Source: Pontederia crassipes (Eukaryota; Streptophyta; Magnoliopsida; Commelinales; Pontederiaceae). From it: DNA of 64,000 nt. Where the stretch lies: assembly GCA_030549335.1 (NCBI GenBank), contig JAUKPH010000022.1, positions 3,100,001 to 3,164,000 of the forward strand, in the 5' to 3' direction. The notes beneath the pieces were generated by a model. It searched no databases. It had not been told where the DNA came from and was given only the letters and a program-made list of their open reading frames with translations. Position numbers and translations under genes: made by a program. Positions 27,520 to 38,856 of this stretch are shown in pieces. Numbering within the stretch: position 1 is the stretch's first letter; each line of letters opens with the position of its first letter.

Positions 27520-30500
27520 TGATAGTGATATTTGGGTTTTCTAGTGATAACTTGCTGAAATTAAAGAAAAAGTCAATTTTTCATTTTTTTGGTCTCCCAA
27601 CTCACTAGCTGCAAGTGTACGGGTAAGTTGTAGTAGACTCAGGTTGTCGTATCCATAAGAATTTGAAGTCTAAGACACCCTAAAACAATCTAGATTAGTT
27701 CTACTTAAGTGGCTAAAAATAGATTTTTAATGAACAGTGAAAACAAATTTTTAATGGAAAGTGAAATGATAACTGGTTTTTGGGTTTTGGAAATTCTTGC
27801 AAAACAGAATTATAAATGCTAAATTGAAGTCTAAAAAGGTTTAACTATCTATGAGGAAGGTTCTTCTAGGATTTGGGGTTCATCTAAATTAATTAAGGAT
27901 GGAATGGAACAAGTTATCATTAAATGTCCAACTTTTGATTCAACTTGAAAATGGCTGTTCCCACAGCTCAATTGGCATCTAACTAAGCAGTATATGATTA
28001 TATAGTTGTTAGCTAGGTTGAATCAAAAGAGGGACCTCACTGAAAATCAAGTTATCATTGGGCTCAAAAGAAAGTTCAATGCTGATTTTTTTTTGCAATT
28101 CAAGGAAGTTTGGAATGATAACTTGCAATTGCAATCATAAAAAGATGGAATCATTCCAATCAACAAAACCAGGATAAAATATACCCAATATTAGTACTTG
28201 TGTTCCATGATTCATCTCTAAATTCAAGGGAGATTTAAAATCAACCTCTCGGTTGCAAGGAAAAGTGAAATCCACACAAAGTTCTATTTGATTGGGGTTA
28301 AAAGATATTCAAATTTTAATAGAAAATTTAGTGATTATCCAATGCTCCTTGGGTCATCTCTAACTCTCAAGAATGGTCTTAAAACTACCTCTCAGTAGTG
28401 AATTAAAATGAGGCTTAACAATGAAAATCAAAATTCAAATGAAATTAGAAAACATAAATCTGCAATTTGGGAAATCAGCAATATTGATCGATGGAATTCA
28501 GCCCTGCCAATTGCTTCTTGACCCATCTCTGGACTGCAAGAAGTTCCTAAAGTACACCTCTCAGTGATTAGATGAAATAAGGATGTTCAATTGGCAAAAT
28601 CAGATTCCAAAAGAAATCAGAAAACAGATTTCATAATTAAAATTCAGAAATCAGATTTTGGAAAAATCATATTTGAATCCTAAATTGTCAAACATCTTGA
28701 TTCATTTCTGAATAAGATCAGGGCATATATTAGCCTTTCAGCTGTTCAATTAATCCAATCCTTGATGACAATCAGATTCAAAAGCCCAGGAAATCAGATT
28801 TTGGAATTCAGGAAACCAAAAACCATGAAATCAGTATTTTAGAAATCAGAATTTTAACCCAATGGAAATCTGACTTACCAACTGATTCTTGACCCATCTC
28901 TGGACTACAAGACATCCCTAAAGTTCACTTATCAGTGATTGGAATAATTCAGGGGACTCAATTGGTAAAAATAGATTCCAATGAGAAATCATAAAAATCA
29001 GAATTCTGGATTTCATTGAGAAATAAGTGAAAAAATCTGGTTTGAGTCAAATGATTGTCCAAACAATCTTGATTCATTTTTGAACAAGATAGGGACAATA
29101 GCAACATTCCAAGGCCTCAATTAATCAAGTTAGAAATGAAGAACAGATTCAACATTCATAGGAATCAGATTCAGATTCAAAAATTCAGGAAACTAGGAAA
29201 TCAGAATTCAGAAATCAAGTTTGCAATAAAATTGAATCCAGAAATATGATATTATCTCATAAATCATTCCTGAAGGATGTTTAGATCAAATAAGACCTCT
29301 CAGGCATCAATTACAAATGGGTCTAATGACAACATAGCATAAATCAATATAGAACATTTCTGAAATCTGAAATCAGGATAGAATTCAGTGCAGGATTATA
29401 AATCATTCCATATCCATCCAAAACTAATCTAAACTACTACCCTATCCTAGAAGAAATGGAGTTTAGCTCCTCATATTTACAAGATTTGACATCAAATGGG
29501 ATAAGAAAAAAATACAAATCATGGATGCTTGAAGACTCTCGGCCAGTAGCAGCTCCAAGTAGCAGCAGCTCCAAAACCCTTGCTCAAACCCCTGAATGAC
29601 CAGCCTCCTCTTTCCTCCAGAAAAATTCAGCTTTTATATCACTCCTTTCCACCCTTGATTAGCATCTGAATGTTCTAATCCTCCTGATTAAGCCACCTGT
29701 CCACTGCCTGGAAGAATCTGCACTGCTGCAGACAGCTTTTGGTGCAGGAATTCAGTGGTCCCCCCACCTTTTTCCATTTTTTGGCCACCTTTTCTCCCTG
29801 CTACAAAACCCAAACAGCAAGCATCAAAGCCTTTGAATGATATTTTGACAAATAAAGATTAGGATAATGCTGGTAAATAGTTCAAATATCAGATGAGATT
29901 ATGTGTTGTGCAGGAATGAAAACTTATATCGATATGAATGAATTCAAGGGCCCGGAATGATAACTTTATAGAAATCTTGGAAAATGTCCTAATATGGGTG
30001 GTTCAAAGCATTTCAGGCATCAAATTGATTAGAGTGATAAGTGAGTGAGGTCAGAAATCAAATATGAATGAGATTCCTAAGGAGTGATAACTTGAGTGCC
30101 CCAAAAACGATAACTTCTATGACTTAAAAACGATAACTTGTGATAACTTGAGTTTTGATTATCCAAATGTGATGAAATTTGACCAGCAATGAGTTAGAAC
30201 AATAATAAGATGATTGCTTAAGGTCCTTGTGCAGAATTAATGGTTTTGCATGTTAAAATGATAGAATTGCCCTTTAACGATAACTTGGCACTTGAAAAAT
30301 GATAACTTGTTCAAATGGACTTAAAACTTTGCACAAGTTGAGATGTGACTATCCAAATATGATTTATACATGATAATTATGGATTTAGGGCAAGAAAACC
30401 ATTGAAAATCAGTTCATTCAAAATAATGATACCTTGACACTTAGGAATGATAACTTGTCCTCAAAATGATAACTTGGCATAGAATTTAGATATTAATGGA

Positions 30501-30680
30501 TTTTGGCATTTCAGAACCTCTATGCACATGAAATTAAGTGTGAAATGAGGAATATCAACTAGTTATCACAATGTTTGCATTTCAAGTATAATTGGCCCAA
30601 AAATAGGCAAAAGTGGAACTCGATATGTATGAATTTCATCTAAAATGGGTTAGAATCATATAGTGATCAGCAAGTGATCA
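27520..30680 (-). mobile_element. D-family solo LTR, copy D2
   Basis: 3161 bp, plus-strand ends TGATAGTGATATT...AAGTGATCA, with 5-bp duplications CTTTC at 27515-27519 and 30681-30685. The empty site is visible in C's 5' LTR (near 18657). Minus-strand TATA (GATATAAAAGC) near 29640 with the same leader as D1. Seven roughly 180-bp modules lie between 28195 and 29310, against three in D1, which accounts for most of the 708-bp size difference. The AAGTTATCA array is at 29955-30475. Confidence 0.85.
28195..29310. repeat. Seven diverged roughly 180-bp modules in D2
   Basis: Each module has a TTGAyyCATyTCTGrA core followed about 30 bp later by CCTCTCAGTGrTTxG and then an AAATCAGATT-rich tail. Starts are near 28195, 28345, 28520, 28695, 28880, 29065 and 29258. 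D1 has three recognisable modules (24580-25000). Confidence 0.7.
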
Positions 30681-32623
30681 CTTTCTCACATTTTCCTATC
30701 GTCTCTCTCTCCTGCTCTCTGTTCTCCTTCTAACAACTCGCACACAAGCAGCAGAGGCAGACAGAGGTACTCCGGCAATGATTTCCGGTGCGGACGACGA
30801 TGAGCAGTGGCCAACAATTTGAGCACAAATCACCGCACAGACGAACCACCGAATCATAGGCTAAGAGGTGTGATTTTGAGATCTATTTCATAGGTTATGT
30901 CTCTGGACGAATCATGCATGGTTATGGCCGAACCAGTAATAGAAATCATGACTCGAAATAGGAGACATAGTTGATAACTTTGAAATGCTTGATCTTTCAT
31001 TTCTGTGAACTATTCGAAACTATTTACATAGATGTCGAACTCGCCTAGATCAATTGCATGTGTAGACTTGCTTTCTTATAATTTCGATTATCATATAATA
31101 CTTTAGTTATGCTCACAAACCCATAAAATTGATGCATGGTTGCTTTGATTGTTGAAAAGAATGGGACGATCGAAAATCGTAAACTTGCGCAGTTTTCTGC
31201 GAATAAAGAACCCGGCCCGGGTTGCCCATAACCCGGCTCGGATCAAGCCAACTCTGAACGTAAACTCTATGATTTACAAACCCCTATTTACGGAATTGAT
31301 ATCTGATCTTTATAGAAAGTTAATTGTGCTCAACAAAACCATGTTTACCTCTTATTGAGTTGAATGGAGAGAATGAAATGCCAAACTTGATTATGATATT
31401 ATTGAAATGATAAATGCCAAACTTGAATGAAATGTCATGTTTACCATGCTCCCTCGATGGACGACCGCTGAAAAGGGACTATGACGGACAATCGTTTGAC
31501 TCCCAGGCGTCCGGTACGCAGACAGAGGAATTCGACCTTAATCAAACCCTCTGATTTTAAGTTTCTGTCCACTTGATTTGTTAAAGAGAGGAAAGAGCTC
31601 AAAGATGATTCGGAGCTTTGCTCTATATGGCCTTGACCAATCTACAGATTGGAAGATGGGTCCACATGATCGGAGCTATACTCCCTATGACCTTGATTGA
31701 TCTATGGATTGAAAGAAATGTCCATCTTGATGAGGGAAGTTAGACAAGCCCTAAACAAGGCACTTCCTCACGGATTATCATTTGTCCTATCTAGATGGAA
31801 GTTCTCTCCTTTATGGATGTTTCCTCTTGGCACGAGGTCATCCCAGCTCAACGGGGCTGGTCGTGGCACTGATCATCCACTGGCCCACGACAGTCTAGAT
31901 AGTAGCACTACGCGTGCAGGCAATGGTATTTCCCTAAAAGAATGAAGAGCTCTTCCAATGGAATGGAAATGAAATAAAAGAAAGGAAATGAAATGAAATG
32001 AAAGGAAAAGAAAAGAAACAATGAAAAGAGAGACATGAACCGTATTATGCTCTCTACCATATGACTCACTTTTACATCCTATTTTATTATGCTTATTCTG
32101 ACAGAACTGATTTATGATTTATACGAACTCATACTTAGCTTTATGCTAACGATTGAGCTTGCTCCCCTGTGTGATCCCCACAGTTACATGATGGTTGCTC
32201 ATGACATGGTGGTGTGTGCGCGGCGATCTCGCTCTAGGTGGCACGTGCATATGGTTACGATCATGTCTAGTATGGGTCGTGTGTTTATCCGTTATATTAA
32301 GTGGTATATCTACTTGGATGGATCTTATTGTGTTATGGTCGACCATCGTCGTTTTTATGTTTAGTACTCATACTTTTATCCTTACTGCTTCAGACATGAG
32401 ACTATGGGATGCTTCAGACATGAGACTATGGTTGACGTATTTTAACCCTTTTTGCTTCCGCATTCTTTTATATTGCCGTATTATTTTATTTGACAAGTCT
32501 TTCGCTTACGTGTCACTTTTCTTGACCATTTGGGTCAACAAAAGAGTCAAAACACAAGCAAGAATAGGGTAGCACACGAGAGGAGATCGCGCCACGTGGC
32601 GAGTTGAATTTCGGGGCGCTACA

Positions 32624-33485
32624 ACTATGATCAGAAAGGTTGTATGCATTTGCAACATTAGAACGAGAATTATTTTAGGACAATGAACTATGTATGATGA
32701 TGTAGATTATTTTACGTACGTGTCTCTCAATGGTCATGCCATCATCAGGTAGCAGCAGAGATACTCACACATCAGACATTGCATCCGGACAGCCACAAAG
32801 CCGCATGCAACATCCAAAGCCAAATAGAAAGTAGTAGCCAATATTTCTGACCTAGTGGTCCATGCATGAAAGACAACAACACCTCACTGTGAAGACTAGT
32901 GCATGTTGCTTGCCTGCCTGCGTCTTCTAAGTTCTATCTCGACATCTTCATAGTTCCAAATTATCACCCATCCACTTCATGCTTCAAGCTCTATTATATT
33001 GGTTTGCCTCTATTCTTTTTTCTGTACGTAGAGGTTTGCCTCTCCACAACTGGTGTGGTGTGGAGGCAATTGCATGCCTTCACCTTCTCCATTAATATAT
33101 GCCAACTCTGTTAGGCCTTAGTACTTGGACGAGCTTAGTACCGACACATTCTTCATGCACACTTAACCTGATGCATAGTCGGGTTTGATGCAAGGGAATT
33201 AGTTGCTTTGGGGTTTGGCCCTTCCTAAGGCTGCTTATGTAGATACTGCAATTCACTCGTATCTCTCAAACAGAATTGTTCCATTTGATCTAACAATGTC
33301 TGAGTAGTTTTACTAAATTCTTTTTCGGGTAAAAAGAATGTCCAAAGCCTAGCATAAGAAAAAGAAAGATAAACTTCACAATAGGAACACATAATTAATT
33401 TTAAGATTTAAAACTTAGATCACTTGATTTATTTGAAAATAATTAGAACTTTAATTTCTTTCAAAAAATTAATGGGGGAAGGAGT
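32624..33485. other. Intergenic interval, nothing recognised
   Basis: No coding signature, repeat end or RNA gene is recognised. The 71-codon open frame at 32899-33114 has no domain and no neighbouring gene structure. Confidence 0.5.
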
Positions 33486-33489
33486 TGAG

Positions 33490-34905
33490 TAAATTTCAAT
33501 AACGGTCATTCAACAGAGGGCTATTTCCAGTATGATTATCCAATTTCACTTTGTAAAAATTTCAAAAAAGTTTCAATGGCGACCAGTTATTGCTCATTTA
33601 CCAGTTTACTGTCCGACACTAACGTGGATGACTACGTAGTACCACATTAATATTTTTTCTCTTTTTCACATCAAAAATTTAAAATATAAAAATATTATGT
33701 CGGCATTTTTTTCTCTCCTTCGTGCAAACTTAATTTTGTAGATGCATGACCATTTAATTTTTTTAAATTTTGAAACATGATCATTCAGTTTTCATAATTC
33801 CAATCATGGTAATCATTAAATTTTAAAATAATACAAAAGAGATAGAATGAAATAATAATAAATAATATAAAATATCTAATTATGAGAGAGATGATATATG
33901 TTTAAGGACAACGATCTCTTATTTAACTTTTCAAAATCTCCATCACGATCATATTAAAGGAACTTAATTTTTTAAAAGGCTAAATAAAATAAAATTTATT
34001 TTAAGAAATATTAACTTTTGTAACCATTTAATTATTTTTCATAAAAATACTATTATATCAATATTTTTCTATCTTTAATTAAAATTTAAAATGATAAATA
34101 AATACTAAAAGAGAGGCAACAATCCTATAAAGAGGTTGTTATATCTTCCATAAAGGTAGACTTCCATGTGGGCCATCCTATTCCGCATTATGCCCCCATG
34201 AAATTTCATATTCGGCCCAAATTGTATCGGGTTGTCCAGTAGGGTGCTTGGGCTGACCATATGTTGCACAAAGTTTTTTTTTTATTTTTTATATATTTTA
34301 TGATAATATTTTTAGTTTTTTATTAGTCCAAATTTTAAGGAAAATGGAATTAGTATTTTTTTTCTATTTTTTAGTTCCCTAATTTAATAATTATTAATTA
34401 TTATAATATTGTGTTAATACATATAAAAATTTTGGATAGCCCGGCCTGAATAGGTTGCATCCAAATCATGTTGGCTCGGTCCAATTGTCTTCAGTTTTTT
34501 TTATTTTTTGTGTATGTTATTATATTGTTATTATTTTAAGTTTTTTTATGTTAATCATGATTCAAATTTTGAAAACTTGAATTATCATGTCTGAAAATTT
34601 TGAAAAGTTTTAGACCATACAGATACAAACTTAGGTTTGAGTGGAGGAAAGAGAAAAATAATGACAAGGAATTTTTATTTTTTTAATCTAACGTGAAAGA
34701 GAGAAAATGTTGACATGGTATAAGACATCCACGTAAATGCCACGCTAGCAAATCCAATATATGGTATCATGTAGACATCCACGTCAATGCCACGCTAGCA
34801 AATCCACCGATTAATGAGTGATAACCAATCATATGACTCTAGCTGAAACATTCTGGGTAATCATAATGAGAATATTCTTTAAATTATATGACCATTGCTG
34901 CACCA
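33490..34905. mobile_element. Long inverted-repeat (foldback) DNA element F1
   Basis: The left arm (about 33490-33800) is matched in inverse order by the right arm (about 34550-34905). Paired segments include ACGTGGATG with CATCCACGT, TTTCTCTTTTTCAC with GTGAAAGAGAGAAAA, and GCAAACTTAATTTTGTAGAT with its complement near 34630. The middle (33800-34550) is AT-rich with a segment resembling 52380-52700. It has no transposase. The superfamily is unknown (MULE-like by arm length only) and no target duplication was resolved. F2 at 51325-53344 is a second copy. Confidence 0.6.
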
Positions 34906-35339
34906 CAATGTTCTTGTTAACTAAAGCCAACAAAAAAAAGTTTAGGTAATTAAAATCGGTAAAGTAGTTGAGGGCATACATATGTCATGGTTGTGATCAT
35001 TATTCTTTTATTGGCACTCAAAAGTAGGAAATTTTACCCCTAATTAATTTGTTTTTCTTAGGTCATGGTGAAATTTTAATGAAAATATTTTGCATGTAAA
35101 ACGAAATCAAATTTGAAATTATGCTTAAGGAAAAATAAAATAAAATCAACATTAATGATTAAGGGAACATTTTGTGATCAATACCATAGTGGTTTTGGTA
35201 GATCTGATTCTTGGAAAGTGTCATCGAGCACCTTTTGCTTCACAGGGTGTGAAGCAGATCTGCAACCATCCAAATTAAATCAGATGGCTCATATCATCAC
35301 ACACGATATTTTGACGTCATCTCGTGAGATTTTGGTGAT
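34906..35339. other. Intergenic interval, nothing recognised
   Basis: AT-rich sequence that becomes more mixed after 35160. It has no recognisable gene and lies between foldback F1 and the GA-rich minisatellite. Confidence 0.4.
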
Positions 35340-35499
35340 ATTTTGGCGTCACTCTCTCTCTCTCTCCTTCCCTCTCCCTCTGCTCTCTTCCCCGATCTCC
35401 CCTCCGGCGAACTCTGGCAAGGCAAGGGCGATGGCCATGACGACGACGAGGCCGATGGCGCTGCAACGAGAGAGAGACATAGACAAATATATATAGAGA

Positions 35500-35828
35500 G
35501 AGGGCAAACGGCCGACGATCGAGGGATCTAGGGCGAGAGTCGGCGGCGTCGATCGGCGTGATTCTAAATCGAGAGAGAGAGAGAGGGTGAGTGGCCGGAG
35601 ATCGAAGTATCTAGGGCGAGGGTCGCCGGCACCGATCGGCGTGATTATGGATCTAGAGAGAGAGGGAGGGAGGGAGGGAGGGAGGGAGGGAGAGCAGCTG
35701 GAGATTGAGGGATCTAGGGTGATAGTCGCCGGCGTCGACCGACGTGATTCTAGATTGAGAGAGGGCGAGTGGTTGGCGATCAAGAGATCTAGGGCGAGGG
35801 TCGCCGGTGCCGATCAGAGCGATTCTGA

Positions 35829-35895
<67 letters not shown>

Positions 35896-35970
35896 GGGAG
35901 GGAGGGCGAGTGGCTGGCGATCAAGGGATCTAGGGCGAGGGTCGATCGTCACGATTATGGATAGAGTGGG
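35500..35970. repeat. GA-rich minisatellite, five units
   Basis: Five diverged copies of a roughly 60-65 bp GC-rich unit (GATCkAGGGATCTAGGGCGA, GGGTCGCCGGC, CGATCGGCGTGATT) start near 35510, 35600, 35700, 35775 and 35920. They are separated by (GA)n, (GGGA)n and (TA)n runs. Long open frames on both strands here are low-complexity artefacts. Confidence 0.8.
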
Positions 35971-35984
35971 AGAGGGAGAGAGAG

Positions 35985-36130
35985 CTGTCGATTTGTTGTG
36001 ATCTTTGTTTCTTTTGTTGCTTCTCCTTTTTTATTCTGATTTCTGTTCCTATTTCTTTTCATTTCGTCTCAGATTTGTTTGATTCCATACACAACGATTT
36101 TTGTTTCTTTTCACTTCGTCTCAAATCCCA
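35985..36130 (+). repeat. Left inverted repeat flanking the FAR1-like fragment
   Basis: Matches the reverse complement of 37590-37735 over about 140 bp. Shared segments include TTGCTTCTCC, TTTCTTTTCATTT, GTTTGATTC and ACGATTTTTGTTTCTTT. The arrangement fits the long terminal repeats of a MULE-type element, although the outer ends are not resolved. Confidence 0.75.
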
Positions 36131-36254
36131 ATATCTTTGGTCTCTAATGGAAAAACAGAATACACAACTTTGTCATCATCTTTCATTATCCTTCGTGCTA
36201 ATAACAATGAAGATTCATCATATTCTGCTTGAAACTTGGAGAAGACGTTTTGGG

Positions 36255-37010
36255 TATATATGTGGTATCAAATACTACCACATCCCCAAAAGTCATGTAA
36301 CTCTCTCTTGCTCTACCATCTACCTAAAAAAAATTCATTACTACACCATCAGAGTCTAATACCCATCTATGGAAAAAAACTTGATCACAATTTATTTTTG
36401 TTTGAAAATAAGATAGTACACTAATGCATTCTTTACCAATAGTGCTTTTCCTTTTCCCTCTTAATTGATCAATACATTGTTGCACTGTAACCGATGATTC
36501 CCCTGAGTAATTAAGAGTTTTAGCAATTACCGATGGACCAATTCCATTAGTATGCAAAGTATACATAACTTGTTTAGATGCTTCGGATATTTCTTTATGT
36601 GACCGTAATCGTGTTACCTTAGAAGGAGCAGCCAAAAGATGTGTGTGTTCTTCAATAAACTGCCTTACCTCCCACTTTCCATCTTTTCTTTCACCGATAT
36701 AGAAATGAGCAAGGCAGCCATCCTTGGACTCTCTTCTTTGTTTCATCGTGTTTCCTCTACTACGTTTCAAATCCCTATGTCCTTCTTTACAACAGACAAA
36801 GTTTCTACTAACGATTTCTCCCAATAATTTTGACCTATGAGAATTAGATCTCCGCACAGAAAAACCCATCAATCTGTTGTAGTACTTATATGCCTCAACG
36901 TCAGTAAGAAAATCATGCCGACAAATGGTTTCATAAATTCATTGAATTTCACAGGTTCACAATCTTCAACTTTCACATCATCATTACTACCATTCTCAAA
37001 GCTGTTACAA
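36255..37010 (-). pseudogene. FAR1/FHY3-type (MULE transposase-related) gene fragment
   Basis: Minus strand. It holds the N-terminal FAR1 DNA-binding (WRKY-GCM1 zinc finger) domain: KPFVGM near 36930, GFSVRRSNSHRSK (about 36865-36830), a Cys in DGCLAHFYIG (about 36700) and the EEHTHLL histidine pair (about 36650). A linker follows (QLRGKRKSTIGKE) and then the first residues of the MULE transposase core, SYMTFGDVVVFDTTY (about 36300-36257), after which similarity stops. It is truncated and frame-shifted at two places: between the KPFVGM part and GFSVRR, and before SYMTF. A TTTGTAACAG acceptor-like site precedes the first part. FAR1-family proteins are transposase-derived regulators of light signalling; a relict MULE gene is equally possible. 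Confidence 0.75.
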
Positions 37011-37589
37011 ATGTAACTTATTAATGAAATTAAATGTGACATAAACATTTTAACATCCATGAAACTCCAAATTTGACTAAGACACCTTCATGCATAGCAC
37101 AATCCATATTTAAGCACAAAGAAGAAACTTAACAAAGAGAAATAGTACTTATTAACTGCATGCAGAATTAAAAAAATATGTACAATTTTATAATAAAAGC
37201 AAAATGACATGGCACTCACAGATTAGGCCAATTGATAACCAAGGCAAACTGTGAGGTGTTATAAGGCGAGATTAATTTGAGTGTTGGTGTGGGAGAGATC
37301 CAGGCGCAATAACTGCTTGATGAAATTTACTCTCGAAGAAATTTAACATAATGGCATCTGGGTCACAAATCAGCATGCAAACATAGCAGAAATCAGGAAT
37401 GCTTGATGAAATTTAACATTGTAGAAACAAAAAAAAATGAGGAACTCACTACTTCTGAGAACCTTCAATACCATTCACTGCTTCTGAGGAACCTTCAATA
37501 ACCTTCAATAGATTCGATGGTAAGCAGCTGGCAGTGTGCAAAATCAAATAGATGAAAGACGAATGAGATCGAAGAAAAAAATGAAATGG

Positions 37590-37735
37590 AAAAAAGGAGA
37601 CGCAGGGAAAGAAACAAAAATCATTGTGTGTAGAATCAAACAGATCCGAGACAAAATGAAAAGAAACAGGAACAAAAATCAAAATAAAAAATGGAGAAGC
37701 AGCAAAAGAAATAAAAATCACAACGTGCAGAACAA
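37590..37735 (-). repeat. Right inverted repeat flanking the FAR1-like fragment
   Basis: Inverse partner of 35985-36130, roughly 85-90 percent identical by eye over the best 100 bp. Beyond it (37740-38100) lies GC-richer sequence with no open gene. It could be the promoter side or outer arm of the same element. Confidence 0.75.
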
Positions 37736-38175
37736 ATATATCAGAGACAAATGATATCTAAGAAAAAATGAAAGAAAAAAATGTAGCCAGGAACTCACCG
37801 CACCTACTAAGTAATGTTGTCCTCGGCGCAAATGCAGGAGGTGAGCGCTCCGAGGGGTCGACGGCGATTGAAAAATCTTGCAGCCGAGAGAGCGCTAGGG
37901 CACTCTTCCACCGAAGAAGAGAGAATATGGGGGGCGGGTCGGGGGGTTAGGCCATTATTTTTTGGGCATAACGATCTGCAACGTCGATATCACATGGGAC
38001 GGTTGCAATATGGGTGCGCATGCGCGTGAGATCTACAACGTCAAAATAAAATAGACGAGTGTGATTCGGGCGGTCCACCTTTGGGTGTTGCACGGCCATT
38101 ATACCCTATATATATATATATATATATCCGAAGCACTGGAGTGATCCAGTAGCCGGGAAGGGGCTATATATATAT

Positions 38176-38363
38176 GGGTTGATGCACCTTCAGAGCACCT
38201 TATGCTCTGGAGGAATGCTGAGCAGATCTGGATTGTTGATATGAAGGTGCAATGACTAAATAAATAAGATAACTGAATAATGTTAAATAATAATTTTTAA
38301 TCATTCATAATCTGCTACTCAGCATCACTCCAAAGTAAAAGGTGCTCTGGAGGTACATTAATT

Positions 38364-38365
<2 letters not shown>
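38176..38365. mobile_element. MITE embedded in TA repeats (Micron-like)
   Basis: About 190 bp with inverted ends of roughly 45 bp: TGCACCTTCAGAGCACCTT near the left end pairs with TGTACCTCCAGAGCACCTT on the other strand at the right end, both continuing to GATGCTGAG-type segments. Runs of TA flank both sides (38161-38175 and 38368-38419), as described for rice Micron elements. No coding capacity. Confidence 0.65.
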
Positions 38366-38409
<44 letters not shown>

Positions 38410-38419
38410 GTATGTATAT

Positions 38420-38856
38420 AGGTGTGTGAAGCATTTGTCGCTCCACAATGTGCAATCCTGGGCGTGAAAATTGGGATCGAGATGTATATGATGTTATATG
38501 GAATGTTAAAAATGTAATCGACGGTCGATCAATTTCTCGTGAGAAATCCGATTGCCTTTTCCCTATCCCACTTTTTTTTATTTCGTTACTAAAGAAGATT
38601 AAGAGCTTGAAGATGGCATCTTCGAAACAGATAGAGAGGTTCTCTGAGGTCCCCACTCTAAGCTCCTCAAGATCAAGAAACATGTTTATGAGCATGGAGT
38701 GCTATCGAAGCATGGAGTGGAGCATGTTTAAAGAACTAGTTTTTTTTCTATCTTGTTATTTTCTTCGCCCTTTCGATGTAAATAATCATGAGAAGAAACT
38801 CCAAGTTTTCACATAAAAGGAAAAAACTTTCTTGTATGATCTGATGCATGACTTTA
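38420..38856. other. Intergenic interval, nothing recognised
   Basis: Sequence between the TA repeats and the solo LTR. Overlapping open frames on both strands (38315-38695, 38448-38816) lack a recognisable domain. Confidence 0.4.

Larger units (their letters stand above)
18472..32623 (+). mobile_element. Ty3/Gypsy chromovirus C (Tekay/Del type), nested insertions (fossil)
   Basis: Plus-strand element: 5' LTR 18472-20888, PBS 20893-20905, gag, protease, RT, RNase H, an integrase C-terminal/chromodomain-like part, and 3' LTR 27350-32623. Two D-family solo LTRs are nested in it. Recognisable motifs include a DSGAS protease site, FVDDIL in RT and the NLKEDLTY...ILDR segment typical of Tekay/Del chromodomain tails. 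The LTRs differ at about 13 of 320 bases compared by eye near 18815-19130, so the insertion is a few million years old at most. It is broken, with roughly five to ten breaks across gag-pol. The 5-bp flanks (GGTAT and ACTAT) do not match. Confidence 0.85.
27350..32623 (+). repeat. Element C 3' LTR, interrupted by D2
   Basis: Homologous to 18472-20888, resumed after D2 at 30681. It ends GGGGCGCTACA at 32623. The exact start is blurred (about 27350). Without D2 it measures about 2.1 kb. It contains the TATA-like and CT-rich leader matching the 5' LTR and a much shortened palindrome cluster near 31207-31257. Confidence 0.8.

Noticed and set aside
18472-32628. Target-site duplication for element C
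   Set aside because: The flanking five bases GGTAT (left) and ACTAT (right) differ, so a duplication cannot be claimed.
35349-36001. Arg/Glu-rich and Ser/Pro-rich open frames
   Set aside because: They are low-complexity translations of the GA-rich minisatellite.
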